Counted from the stretch's first letter, positions 11,256-25,258 are shown. The stretch: 64,000 nt of DNA from Gigantopelta aegis (GCF_016097555.1 NC_054713.1:8792867-8856866); one strand, 5' to 3'. Made by a program: numbers and translations. The notes: generated by a model from the sequence alone, not told the origin.

Positions 11256-11581
11256 AGCGGGACGTAGCCCAGTGGTAAAGCGCTCGCTCGATGCGCGGTC
11301 GGCCTGGGATCGATCCCCGTCGATGAGCCCATTGGGCTATTTCTCGTTCCAGCCAGTGCACCACGACTGGTATATCAAAGGCCGTGGTATGTACTACCCT
11401 GTCTGTGGGATGGTGCATATAAAAGATCCCTAGCTGCTATTCGAAAAGAGTAGTCCACGAAGTGGCAACAGCGGGTTTCCTCTATCAATATCTGTGTGGT
11501 CCTTAACCATGTGTCTGACGCCATATAACCGTAAATAAAATGTGAGTGCGTTGTTAAATAAAACATTTTTTTTTTTTTTTC
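11256..11581 (+). mobile_element. Type B1 SINE, full length
   Basis: Head gggacgtagcccagtggtaa with A box and gggatcgatccccgtcgat in the B-box position, body gcatataaaagatccc, tail gttgttaaataaaacatt followed by a T run. Confidence 0.92.
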
Positions 11582-11721
11582 TGTAAGGGTATATTGTAAT
11601 ATAATAATTTTCGTTACAAATTAATTAACAATAAATCATAAATTAACTATTTTATCTTATCTTATCTTATCTTATTGCATCGCATCTTATTTTATCGCAT
11701 CGCATCTTATTTATTTATTCT

Positions 11722-11932
11722 CGTTCCAGCCAGTGGTTTATTGCAAAGGCCGTGGTATGGACTATCCTGTCCGTGGGATGGTACATATACATTATATCCC
11801 TTGCTGCTAATCTAAACGAGTAGCCCATGAAGTGGCGACAGCGGGTTTCTCTCAATATCTGTGTATGACGCAATATAACCGTAAATAAAATGTGTTGAGT
11901 GCGTCGTTAAATAAAACATTTACTTCCTTATT
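11722..11932 (+). mobile_element. Headless type B1 SINE
   Basis: Starts in the body at ctcgttccagccagtgg and runs to gtcgttaaataaaacattt. The tRNA-like head is absent. (TTAT) and (TTTA) simple repeats flank it, and 11933-12020 is (TTTA)n. Confidence 0.85.
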
Positions 11933-11984
11933 TATTTATCTTTTTATTTTAACTATATTTATTTATTTTTATTTATATATTCAT

Positions 11985-12019
<35 letters not shown>

Positions 12020-12041
12020 TTATATTTACTTAGGCCTAGTT

Positions 12042-12436
12042 GAGACCGGCCTCGGTGGCGTCATGGCAGGCCATCGGTCTACAGGCTGGTAGGTACTGGG
12101 CTTTGATCCCAGTCGAGGCATGGGATTTTTAATCCAGATACCGACTCCAAACCCTGAGTGAGTGCTCCGCAAGGCTCAATGGGTAGGTGTAAACCACTTG
12201 CACCGACCAGTGATCCATAACTGGTTCAACAAAGGCCATGGTTTGTGCTATCCTGCCTGTGGGAAGCGCAAATAAAAGATCCCTTGCTGCCAATCGGAAG
12301 AGTAGCCCATGTAGTGGCGACAGCGGGTTTCCTCTCAAAATATGTGTGGTCCTTAACCATATGTCTGACGCCATATAACCGTAAATAAAATGTGTTGAGT
12401 GCGTCGTTAGATAAAACACTTCTTTCTTCTTCTTTT
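12042..12436 (+). mobile_element. Type B2 SINE with 12-bp target-site duplication
   Basis: Full length, from gaccggcctcggtggcgtca to gtcgttagataaaacact and a tct-rich tail. The direct repeat ttaggcctagtt lies at 12030-12041 and 12437-12448. Confidence 0.92.
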
Positions 12437-12449
12437 TTAGGCCTAGTTA

Positions 12450-12638
12450 TTTGTTTTAATCACTTATTTACCTCTTTTTTTATTATTTAGTTATTTATAA
12501 TTTTTTTAATTATTATTTCTTTCTTTCTTTATTTATTTACTTATTTATTTATCAAGTATTTATTTATTTTATTTTGATTTATTTTGATTTTTATTATTAT
12601 TGTTGTTTTTTTGTGTGTTTTTTTTTTGGGGGGGGGGC

Positions 12639-12687
<49 letters not shown>

Positions 12688-12775
12688 ATGTAATATTATT
12701 ATATTTTTGTTTTGTTTTGTATTTATTTATTTATTTTATTTATTTATTTAAAAAAAAAATTATACATATTTTACC
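12450..12775. repeat. AT-rich simple repeats
   Basis: (TTTA), (TTAT) and (ATT) runs with short G and T homopolymers. No coding content. Confidence 0.9.
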
Positions 12776-13082
12776 GCAGCTACATGTAGGCGTTAATAAT
12801 CGTCATCATCACTGATCAAAGAAACAAAAATAAGAAGTGACTTATGAAAGAGAACGCGATGTTTACATACTGCAGTAGACGTCGACGTCGAGTTGGTGTC
12901 GTCACGGGTTTGTTTTAACAACAGGTGGTCACAGTGAACTTGTTTTCGCTTCACAGCAGTCGACGTGTTGTTTACTGAAGTCAGTTAAAAGCTGATGTTT
13001 GCATTAAGTCTGGGCACCTCATGTTACGTTAACTTAATGACAGTCTCAGACATAACAGAATTACTGACGATGGAGTGATATC

Positions 13083-13735
13083 GGTGATAATGATGATGAT
13101 GATGGTGATGATGATGGTGGTGATGATGGTGATGATGATAGTGGTGATGGTGATGATGATGGTGGTGATGATGGTGATGATGATGGTGGTGATGATGGTG
13201 ATGATGATAGTGGTGATGGTGATGATGATGGTGATGATGATAGTGGTGATGGTGATGATGATGGTGGTGATGATGGTGATGATGATAGTGGTGATGGTGA
13301 TGATGATGGTGGTGATGATGATGGTGGTGATGATGGCGATGATGATGGTGGTGATGATGATGATGGTGGTGATGATGGTGCTGCTGATGATGATGGTGAT
13401 GATGATGGTGGTGATGATGATGGTGATGATGGTGGTGGTGATGATGATGATGGTGGTGGTGATGATGATGGTGGTGGTGATGATGGTGGTGATGGTGGTG
13501 GTGATGATGGCGATGATGATGGTGCTGATGATGATGGTGATGATGATGGTAGTGATGATGATGCCATGATGATGATGCCATGATGATGATGCCATGATGA
13601 TGATGGTGCGGCTGCTGCTGGTGGTGGTGGTGATGATGATGATGATGGTGGTGATGATGATGGTGATGATGATGATGATGATGCCATGATGATGATGATA
13701 ATGATGATGATAATGATGATGATGATGATGAGGAC
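13083..13735. repeat. (GAT/GGT)n trinucleotide array
   Basis: About 650 bp of atggtgatgatg-type triplets with a few atgccatg interruptions. All reading frames are open because the period is 3, so predicted poly-His, poly-Ser or poly-Met/Val proteins are artefacts. It lies between the two head-to-head secreted genes. Confidence 0.95.
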
Positions 13736-14009
13736 GACGACGATGACAACAGCTAAACAATAATTATGATGATTATTGTGATGTCAACGACAAACACGAC
13801 AAGCGCTAATGACTGTACTGCTATAGCTACTACAACACTGGCGCTGTAAAAAGCGAGTGTTTTGTGGGTTGAAAGCATACCCTGTTTAAGCAAATGTTCT
13901 TCTTTTTTTTCCAATATATTTTCTGGGGAAACATTGCTCGACAGTTCCTATAAACGTCGCTGACCACAGCTGGACACCCTTCTATAACATCTGCTAAAAT
14001 CCCTGAACA

Positions 14010-14250
14010 CACACCTGTGTGTGTGTGTCTATGTGTATGTGTATACATGTATGCGCATTTGTGTATGTATGTGTGGCGTGGCGTGGCGTGGCGTGGCGTG
14101 CGTGTGGTGCGTGGCGTGCGTGTGGCGTGTATTTGGCGTGGCGTGTGTTTGTATATGTGTGTGTGTGTGTGTATTTACATGTGCATGTGTGTATATGTTA
14201 GTGTGTGTGTATATGTGGAATGTGTGTGTGTGTATATGTTATATGTGGAA

Positions 14251-14281
<31 letters not shown>

Positions 14282-14465
14282 TTCGTGCGTTTTCGTGTGT
14301 GTGTGTTTACGTGTGTGGCATGTTTGCTGTGTGTGTGTTTGTTGTGTTTCGTCTGTATGTGCATATGCTATGTGTTTGCTTGTGTGTGTCTGTGTGTATA
14401 TGTGGAGTGTGTGTGTGCGTGCGTGCGTGCGTGGGTGCGTGCGTTCGCGCTGCGTCCGTGTGTAT
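14010..14465. repeat. (GT)n microsatellite with GTGGC variant
   Basis: Dinucleotide gt runs with a (gtggc)n block at about 14072-14100. Located about 0.5-1 kb upstream of the CAP gene start. Confidence 0.95.
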
Positions 14466-14915
14466 GTGTTGTTTTACAAGGAAATTCACACGGTATAAGG
14501 TCATTTCTATTGGTTAAATGAAACCCTACGACAGGGCGGCATTATGCTATTTAAAAATACTGACGTTAAAAGCTAAATTCTTAACATTTACAATCAAACA
14601 CGAACGATATCGCACACACACGCCAACTTTCACAAAGTCAACAGGGAAACGCTTACAATTTAATCGAAACTGAAAAGCCTATTTTCGTCTGACTAACAAA
14701 ATAAACCGAGTCACTATTTTGATTGGCTTTCTAGACTTCTAACACACGCGTAATGACTTCCTATTAAAAATGATTACGCATTCGCGCGTGCAGTTCACAA
14801 TGTTAGCATACGCCACATAAAAGACGAACAAAAATATTGCAGACAAACTTTAAATTTACAAATAATTTTGAACTCGAACGACCGTGGTGCGGTTTCGACG
14901 TTACAAAGACTAGTG

Positions 14916-14955
14916 TATATATAAAGTGTTCAGGCAAATTCCGTTTTTGACGTCA
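14916..14955 (+). promoter_or_regulatory. TATA box and CRE-like site of the CAP gene
   Basis: tatatataaag starts at 14916, 54 nt before the ATG at 14970, and tgacgtca lies at about 14948-14955. Transcription starting about 30 nt after the TATA would leave a 5' UTR of some 25 nt. The position fits a core promoter; use is not shown. Confidence 0.5.
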
Positions 14956-14969
14956 GAGGCCACATCAAC

Positions 14970-15027
14970 ATGGACAGTGTTTTTATTTTACTCATCATTA
15001 GCATCGTCTTCCACGTCTCCTTGGCAG
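14970..15027 (+). CDS. CAP gene exon 1, signal peptide
   Basis: 58 nt, ATG to the gtaggt donor, phase 1. It has the same length and phase as exon 1 of the neighbouring minus-strand secreted gene, though the sequence differs. Confidence 0.75.
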
Positions 15028-17173
15028 GTAGGTTGCTTGACGTATTGTTAGAATTAAAGTTTTGTTCAACGACACCACTAGATATACGAATTACTCAATC
15101 TGTTATTTAGGTATTAAACATTTTGTTAATTTTTTATACCTAGCTTTAGAAAGAAGAAAAGAAATGTTTTATTTAACGACACACTCAACACATTTTATTT
15201 ATGGTTATATGGCGTCAGACATAAGGTTAAGGACTACACAGATATTGAGAGAGGAAACCTGCTGTCGCCACTTCTTGGGATACTCTTTTCGATTAACAGC
15301 AAGGGATCTTTTTATATGCACTTTCTGACAGACAGGACAACACATACCACGGCCTTTGATTATCAAGTCGTGGTACACTAGTTGAGATGGGGGAAAATCC
15401 AACCAGAGAATGGGTCCACTGAGGTTGCTCGATCCTTCGACGCAGGAAATACAAGCTAGGGCTCTATTGACTGAGTTAGACCCCATCATGTAAATTTTAT
15501 TTCATTTTAAACTTATTTTCGTGCTTATATCTAATTAAGATTCAAGCACGCTATCCTTGGCACACACCTCATAGATCTACCTGGAAAGTACCTTAGTGTG
15601 ATAGAAGTCACTGTATTGACAATACACCTACCCAGATGAGTCGTTGAAACACGTTCTGTGTAGAATCCGGTACCGAGGTACGAACCCGAACCAGTAGCTA
15701 CCAGTCTTAATTCCGATAGCTCAACCACTTCACAATAGAGTATGGTAGGGGAGATACAAAGTTGCACAATCATTTTTATTTTTATACGCGATGTCCCATT
15801 TACAATGCTGTATGTAGCCTAATTAAAAGATTATAAGTGAAAAACTAAAAGAAAATTGTGCATTCGTTGATTTAAAAAAAAAGAGCTACATTTCATACTT
15901 TTTATGGTCTAAGTTAATAAAAAAAGAGCTACATTTCATACTTTTTATGGTCTAAGTTAATAAAAAAAGAGCTACATTTCATACTTTTTATGGTCTAAGT
16001 TAATAAAAAAAGAGCTACATTTCATACTTTTTATGGTCTAAGTTAATAAAAAAAGAGCTACATTTCATACTTTTTATGGTCTAAGTTAATAAAAAAAGAG
16101 CTACATTTCATACTTTTTATGGTCTAAGTTAATAAAAAAAGAGCTACATTTCATACTTTTTATGGTCTAAGTTAATAAAAAAAGAGCTACATTTCATACT
16201 TTTTATGGTCTAAGTTAATAAAAAAAGAGCTACATTTCATACTTTTTATGGTCTAAGTTAATAAAAAAAGAGCTACATTTCATACTTTTTATGGTCTAAG
16301 TTAATAAAAAAAGAGCTACATTTCATACTTTTTATGGTCTAAGTTAATAAAAAAAGAGCTACATTTCATACTTTTTATGGTCTAAGTTAATAAAAAAAGA
16401 GCTACATTTCATACTTTTTATGGTCTAAGTTAATAAAATGTGTTGCCGAAAATGAAAGCGTAACTATGATAAAGTCAATGTATAATAATGTACGAAATTT
16501 TATGTTTTAGATTTTTTTTCCCCAACATTCATAATAATACATTATCACTTGGAGTTAAGCAAGGTGAACTTCTATCACATTATTTATTTATATTGTTTGT
16601 TAACAATATTCAGTGTGAACCTTTTGATATTCTTGATCCATTTAGATTTCTAAAAGACATTAAATAAATTGAGTAACAATCTGGGCAAGTGAATTTTAAA
16701 ATCCAATCACTCTACGGAAAGTGAATAAAAAGCAAATATTGAAACCCAGATTAACGACACATTCGTTCGTATTTCAACAATGTGCCATGTGTTCAGCTAC
16801 CAAAAGAAACATCGCAAAATCGCATTACACATCTCTGTGCAAACATACGTAATAAAAAATGTACTTTTTTTTTTTTTAGACAATTCGTCTGAACAGTTAA
16901 ATCGGGAAAAGCGACACGCGGTGAGTATTATATTTATTTATCTCCTTACAGAGAAGACACTTTTAATACACACCAACCAGAAGATAATGTTTTGATTAAT
17001 TTCATGCTACGATAAACAAAAAGCTGTTCGCGTAGCAATGGTAGGTACAAGTATGTATAAACTGTTTAAATAAACCTCCCCGTGTTTGTTGTGGTTGTAA
17101 CATGTTTCCGGCTAACAGAACATTTTAACGACTAACATTATACAACAAATATAATGTGTGCGACATTCAAAAA

Positions 17174-17254
<81 letters not shown>

Positions 17255-20200
17255 TGTATATCTCTTGGAGTTACGCAATGTGAACCTTTATCGCCTATCT
17301 CATTTATACATGTTGTCTAAATTTTTTGACAAAAATTGTATATTAAATACATTTTCTCGTTTAAAATGTTCATGCCTGTATATTCACCGCATTTCTGGTC
17401 GTCCTAATGTTTGTAGATGCTCAGACTGGATTACACCTCCAGTAATTTCGTACAGACGAACATATATATAAAATAAAATATAATAAAGTTTGAGCAACTA
17501 CAAACATTAGGACGAACAGAAACATACGAAATATCATAGAGACACTGATATTCCAAATCGGGCTCGGTGGCGTCGTGGTTAGGCCATCGGTCTACAGGCT
17601 GGTAGGTACTGGGTTCGGATCCCAGTCGAGGCATGGGACTTTTTAATCCAGATATCGACTCCAAACCCTGAGTGAGTGTTCCGCAAGGCTCAATGGGTAA
17701 GTGTAAAACACTTGCACCGACCAGTGATCCATAACTGGCTCAACAAAGGCCATGGTTTGTGCTATCATGCCTGTGGGAAGCGCAAATAAAAGACCCCTTG
17801 CTGTCTGTCGTAAAAGAGTAGCCTATATGGCGACAGCGTGTTTCCTCTAAAAAAAACAGTGTCAGAATGGCCATATGTTTGACGTCCAATAGCCGATGAT
17901 AAGATAAAAAATCAATGTGCTCTAGTGGCGTCGTTAAATAAAACAAACTTTACTGATATTCCAAAAACATCTAATATGTAATTGTAGTTGTTGGAAACAT
18001 CTTAATAACATGCCATTGTATTTAAACGAAAGCTATAATTTGTAGACATGCACCACCCAATACCGGGCCTTGCACTGGAGCCACACCATGTGTCTGTATG
18101 ACAAGGGCTCGATACGGAAGGTAGGAATCGGGGAGAGCTACGTCATCGTCAACAAACACAACGCCCTCCGCTCACGGGTGTCGCCGTCAGCCTACAGCAT
18201 GCAGAAAATGGTGAGTCCCTTTAAAAGAAAAAAATTAAAGAATCAGTATCATGGTTATTTCTAATGTTGGGAGCGGGACTTAGCCGAGAGGTACAGCTCT
18301 CGGCTGATGCGCGGTCAGTCTAGGATCGATCCCAAGCGATGGGTCGGGCCCACTGGGTTGTTTCTCTTTCGACCGCTATATCGAAAGCCGTGGTATGTCC
18401 TATCCTGTCTGTGGAATGGTGCATATAAATAAAACAACTTGCTACTAACAGAAACTGTAGCGGGTTTCTTCTCTAAAACTATATGTCAAAATTACCAAAT
18501 GTTTGACACCCAATAGCCGTTAATTAATAAATTAATATGCTCTAGTGGTGTCGTTAAAGAAAACAAACTTTAACTTTTAATGCAATAACATATAGAACAG
18601 GATCTCGTTTTACGAAGCGATCTTATCGCTAAAGTCACCCTTTAAGTGCGTACGGTAGTTAGGCTTTTAAAGTGACAGACCAAAGTTTTTAAATACTACG
18701 GCGTATTTTTAAAATTATTATTAGAGCAGTTTTTGATTATTGAAATCAAACATTACTTAGTTTTTATTGTTTAAAGTATCCGACGTGCTTCTGGTCATCC
18801 TGGTGTTTCTAATACATCGACATGCATGTTTTCGTTCATATTTTAAAAACGCACGTACCTCTGAAAAGTAACGGTTAGTCTATTTTTAATTGTATTTCCC
18901 AGTATTAAAGGCATACTGTCACAAATTTAATGACCTTATTTCTCAAAAAATTGATAATAAATGACAATTTTACAATTAGTAAGTGGAGTATGGTGGTTAC
19001 TTGAGAATAGTTGAATAAAGTACATTTAGGGACAGATCAAATTTATATTTGTTTAGGTAATACTTTGTTAGGCCATTTAATAGGTCAGTGGTCTGTGACA
19101 ATATGTCTTTAATATCACAGACTTGTTGCACTCAATTGTAACTTTACCCAAATGTGTTACATGTTTACAGATTAAACAAACTTCGTGTCTTATTTTCACG
19201 GGTTGAGAGTAGGATCTGCGACTTTAAATAGACCAATTCTGTCTTTGTTGTAGGTGTGGGATAACGAGCTAGCTGCCATTGCTGGCAAGTGGGCCGCCCA
19301 GTGTACTCTGTCTAACGAGAGTGAGCCATCAAGGAGAGCATCTGTTAGTGAGTAGCATAGCAGGGGCGGATCCGGTGGGTGTTACGGTGACCGCCTCACA
19401 CTTGAAATTCAGTGCCCCAAAAAATCTCCAAAATGAAAATTAGACCATCATGAATGAAGGTGGTTTCGCAGTACATGATGCATACTAGACAGGATAGCAC
19501 ATACCATATATTTGGATACGTCAGTCATAGTGCACTGGCTGTACAATTTTGTTTAAAACATTTTTTGTTGGGTTTGGGTTTTTTGTTTGTTTCTTGTTTG
19601 TGGGTGGGTTTTTTTTGTTTTTTTGTGGGGGGGGGGGGGTTTGAGGAGGTTGTGAGGTGGGTTTTTGTTTTTGTATTTTTTGTTTTGTTTGTTTAACTGC
19701 TCCTTTATTATTATTTTTTATTAAAGTTTTGCTAAACCAAATCATCCATCTGGTGGTCAAAAGTAACCAACTATTACATACTTTTCTCACATCTCTATTC
19801 CCGCCGCTGAAAGACAACCCACCTCATATAATCTTTCTTCTGCGTGGTTTTGATAGAGTATCTTTTTTTCCACACGCTTCCATCAGATAATTGATCACGT
19901 ATGCCTGTTGTGGGCATACACTCTGACTTCACTTTCTGAATCTGTGCTAATTCTAGTGCTAGTCATTGACTTCTGAATTGCGACCCCTCCCACCCACCCC
20001 CCCCCCCCCCCCCCCCATATAAATGTCCAGTTACACCCATCTGGTTTCTTCCGGCGGTATGTAGCCCAGTGGTAAAGCGTTTGCTTGATTCGCGGTCGTC
20101 TAGGATCGATCCCCGTCGGTAGACCCATTGGGCTATTTCTCGTTCCAGCCAGTGCTCCACTACTGGTGTAACAAAGGCCGTGGTATGTGCTATCCTGTCT

Positions 20201-23200
20201 ATGGGATGATGCATATAAAAGATTCCCTGGTGCTAATCGAAAAGAGTAGCCCATGAAGTGGCGACAGCGGGTTTTCTCTCTCAATATCTGTGTGGTCCTT
20301 AACCATATGTCTGACGCATGTAACCGTAAAAAAAATGTGTTACGTGTGTCGTTAAATAAACTATTTTCTTTCTTTCTTCCTAAAATAAAAAAAACATGTT
20401 ATTTCGTTTTAAGATCTACCGGGAATTAAGATTGGTCAGAATGTCGGAAGGGGTTCCCCAGTGACGTCATTTGAGTCAATTATCGACCAATGGTTCAGCG
20501 AAAGACAGAACTTCCATTACGGCAGGGGTTCCCGCAACGGACTCGCCACGTCTCACTATACACAGGTGAGTGATGTGAGAGCTCCAGGTTTACGCGAAGA
20601 GTTACCTCCCTTATACTAATACAGAAACCGTGTTCCAGATGCCGGGTGCTCATAAGCATACGATACCGGGGTGAGGTGAGGGGGAGGGATAGGGGCCAAC
20701 TTACCTGAGTTTGCCTAAAAACGTTTCGATATGTATTTCCATCATTCTACCCACAATATTAGTTGTAGTCCATGAAAAAAACAAATGCGTAGTGATTCGT
20801 TTGCAATCCAATATCGCTATTTAGCAGTAATTCAACTTGGTCCGATTACTCTGACTGTAAGAGAACTAGACGGAGATTTGGACAGTTATACCCTCTCATT
20901 ACAGCGTATAACTGTCCAAATGTCCGACTAGCTGTCTTAAAGTCAGAGTACTCGGGCTATAATGCACCTATGAATAAATGCTGTTATCCAGATTCCGGAA
21001 TTTTCGTTTAATTCGGGCAAAAATCAGCCTGCCGCTTTACAGAAATGGGAGCCCGTACGCCTAGGCGGGTACATGTGTCGACTGACTGTTTTTTGCACAT
21101 AACGTTAAATGAATACGATATGATAGGACATGTTAAAAACCAGTCGAATTGTTCACAAGCGCTCGGGGTTCTTTGGGGGGGGGGGGGGGGGGGGGGGGGG
21201 GTTAGGGTTAGGGTTAGGTTTTTTGTTGTTGTTGTTGTTATTTTTATGTTGTTGTTTTGTTTTAGGGCTGAAGGAACTACTACAGCCCATCTTAACTTTC
21301 CCATGTGACGTGTACAGGTTACATCTAGTCGAAAACAATCTATAATTTGAAAAGCTATCAGAGAAAAAAAAACATCAATGGATTCTGTTTAGTAACTTGC
21401 GATTTATTTTTTTTTTTTTTTATTTATTTTTTTTTTTGCTATTAATAACTGTTTATTTTTTTTTGACCATTCCCTTGTTGACAAATATCAACCCATGCAA
21501 CTTGCGATTTTACCAGCATTCGTCTTTACCAAAAAGAAAAAAAGAAAAGAAAACAACAAAAACAAAAACAAAAAAACAACAACCCAGAAATGAAATCCGT
21601 AAAACCCCACTGCGATTGTAAGAACACATTTAATAGCTGGAGTTTTCATTTCGTTTCATTTCAAATTATTTTCGTGCTTATATCTACTTAAGGTTCAAGC
21701 ACGCTGTCCTAGGCACACATACCTCAGCTATCTGGGTTGTCTGTCCAGGACAGTGGGTTAGTTTTTAATAGTTAATGGTTAGTGAGAGAGAAGAGGGTGT
21801 AGTGGTCTTACACCTACCAATTGACTCGTTAAAAATCGTGGGAGCCGGTACCGGGCTGCGAACCCTGTACCTAGCAGCCTTATGTCCGATGGCTTAACCA
21901 CGACACCACCGAGGCTGGTGCTGGAGTTTTAATATGGATGAAACAATCATAAAAACCACCAACTATAATATATTATGCTATAAGTTGTAATGATTGTAAA
22001 CTGTTTATTTTCAGATGGTTCAAGGGGCCGCCACGAGAGTAGGGTGTGGTCAGGCTAACTGCGCGGATGGATACACATACTTTGTTTGCAACTATGCGGG
22101 ACAGTGAGTATGAAATAACTGACAGCTGCCCCTTGAGAATGTGCCCAAGACAGACGTGCTTGAACCTTAAGTAGACTGACTGACAACTAACCAATAACCC
22201 ACCGTCCTGGACAGACATCCCATATAGCTGAGACCAGTGGCAAAGCGCTCGCCTGATGCGCGGTCTGTCTGGAATCGACCCTCGTCGGTGGACCCACTGA
22301 GCTATTTCTTGTTCCAGTGCACCACGACCGTGGTATGTGCTATCTTGTCTGTAGGATGGTGCATATAAAAAGATCCCTTGCTACTAATAGACTATATGTC
22401 AAAATGACCAAATGTCTGACATCCAATAACCGATGGTTAAATGAATCAATGTGCACTAGTGGTGTCGTTGAACAAAACAAACTTCTACTATAGATAACTG
22501 AGGCATGGGCCCAGGTCAGCGAGCTTGAACCTTAAGGCGACGCCACGCGGTACGAGAATAGAGGAAGAAAGAAAGAAATGTTTTATTTAACGACGCACTC
22601 AACACATTTTATTTACGGTTATATGGCGTCGGACATATGGTTAAGGACCACACAAATATTGAGAGAGGAAACCCGCTGTCGTCACTCCATGAGCTACTCT
22701 TTTCGATTAGCAGCAAGGGATATTTTATATGCACCATCCAACAGACAGAATAACACATACCACGGCCTTTGATATACCAGTCGTGGTGCACTGGTTGGAG
22801 CGAGAAATAGCCCAATGGGCCCACCGACGGGGATCGATCCCAGACCGACCGCACATCAAGCGAAAGCTTTACCACTGGGCTATACTCCCCATACACACAC
22901 ACGCACGTGAGCAGGCATGCAAATATTACCTATCTAAATTAACGCAGACACAACTGATGAGCATTCAGTGTATTGTTATTTTATTCCAGGCCCCAAGGAC
23001 TAGTGAACACGGATATCAAGCCATACGAAGCGTGTTTCTTACCGAGATGTGGAGTTTGCGGCAGTAAACGTCTGTGTGGTATGACGTTTTACTTAATAAA
23101 TATAACGAACACCGATATATCGAACTTTCATCATCATCACGACCATGGTTTATCACCATCACCGCCAACATCACCATCATCACCACCATCATCATCATCA

Positions 23201-24719
23201 CCACCACCACCATCATCATCATCATCATTACCACCATCATCATCATCATATTCATCATCATCATTACCACCATCATCATCATAATCATCATCATCATCAC
23301 GATCACCTTTATCATCATCATCGTCACCACCACCGCCATCATAATCACCATGCATACACACATGCAGGTACACAAATAGTCACACATCACGATCGTCATC
23401 ATAATCATCATCATCATCATCATCATATTGCCATATTATTATATCATGATCATAGCCAAAATCACAACCTCCATCATCGTCATCACCACTGACATATTAT
23501 TATATCGTCATTAGCGTCGTCGTCTTCGTCGTCGTCGTCATCACCACCATCATCTATTTCTTGAGTCAAGTGGTCTTCAAACCATGCTGATTTTAGTTTT
23601 TAAATTAACAGATTGTGGAGGTTTAGTCTGTCTCAACCATGGACAAATGGATGCTGGTTCGTGCACCTGTAAATGCCAGCCTGGGTTTTACGGACGCCAG
23701 TGTGGATTTGGTAATTGTTTTTGTTTTCGTTTTACTCTATAAACAGGTTCCCATAATTCTTGCACGCATCACAGAACGCTGCAACAGGCCCACGCAGGTT
23801 GTCGCACAGCAAACACCTTTGATAAAAGAAAATATCAGTGTGTTGCCATCTTTGGGGCGGGACGTAGCTGTTAGTGGTAAAGCGCTCGCCTGATGCGCGG
23901 TTGGTCTAGGATCGATACCCGTCGATGAGCCCATTGGGCTATTTCTCGTTCCCGCCAGTACACCACGACTGGTATATCAAAGGCCGTGGTATCAGCTATC
24001 CTGTCTGTGGGAGAGTGCATATAAAAGATATCTTGTTACAAATGGAAATAGGTAGCAAGTTTCCGTTCTAAGACTATATGTCAGAATTACCTAATCTTTG
24101 ACGTCCAATCGCCGATGAATAATATACCAATGTGCTTTAGTGGTGTCGTTAAACAAAACAAACTTTAACACATTATTTTAGCTTGGTTTCCATAAAATAT
24201 GACACACAACACAGAACGCTGCTTAATATCGACACAGGTAGTTGCACACTCAAGACCTTTGGCAAATGCAAATGTTAATTTGTTGTCATCTTGTAATAAA
24301 AATACACACTTAATAGTCAGTGGTTGAAGAACGCGATTTGTGTGTTAAATCTCTCTCTCACATTTATGATTTCACATAAAACAAATTTCTCTTTCTCTCT
24401 CTTCCAGTGGACTGTTCAGCTGCCAAAGATGCGTGGTTCTGTCCGGGTAAAGAGAATTCCTGCGGAACGATTCCATATTTCTCACAGAGTTGTCCGTTCA
24501 CGTGTAGAGTTTGCCAACCAGGTAAGATGAGATTAACCGGTATCGGTGGTGTTGTGGGGTTAAGTCATCGGACATAAGGGCTTGCATAAGGTACATGGTT
24601 CGCAGCCCCTGGTCCCAGGTACCGGCTCCAACACAGAGCGCGAGTTTTAACGACTCTAGAGTAGGTGTAAGACTAAATAACCCCTCTTCTCTCTTCTCTT
24701 CTCGTCTCTCTCTTCTCCT

Positions 24720-24776
<57 letters not shown>

Positions 24777-25169
24777 TCTCTCTCACTAGCCACTAATAAT
24801 TAACAACTAACCCCTCTGTCCTGGGACCGGCAGCAGCCCCAGATAGCTGAGGTGTTGGTGTGCCCAGGACAGCGTGCCTTGTACCCTAATTATATATTAA
24901 GAAAGGTTTATTGACTGTCTAAGCTAGCCGTCATGAAGTCGGTATATGCGGCTGCGGGGCTGGTATGTTTTCGTTAAGCCGGTCAGATTTGTACGATCGT
25001 CCATCCGTTCGTCGTTGCGTTCGTTCGTTCCGCCGTGTGCAGTCAGTCCCCCGTCAAAAAGCGAGGTGGGGCTAGGAAATAATAAGGGAAGGGAAAATAC
25101 AAAAAACAAAAGAACACCTCCTGTTCACCTGAAATATCCACTTACTCGTACACTCCCGCTAATAACTCT

Positions 25170-25223
<54 letters not shown>

Positions 25224-25227
25224 GCTC

Positions 25228-25258
<31 letters not shown>

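Noticed and set aside
13024-13760. Poly-His, poly-Ser or poly-Thr/Ile proteins
   Set aside because: Translation of a trinucleotide repeat in all frames.
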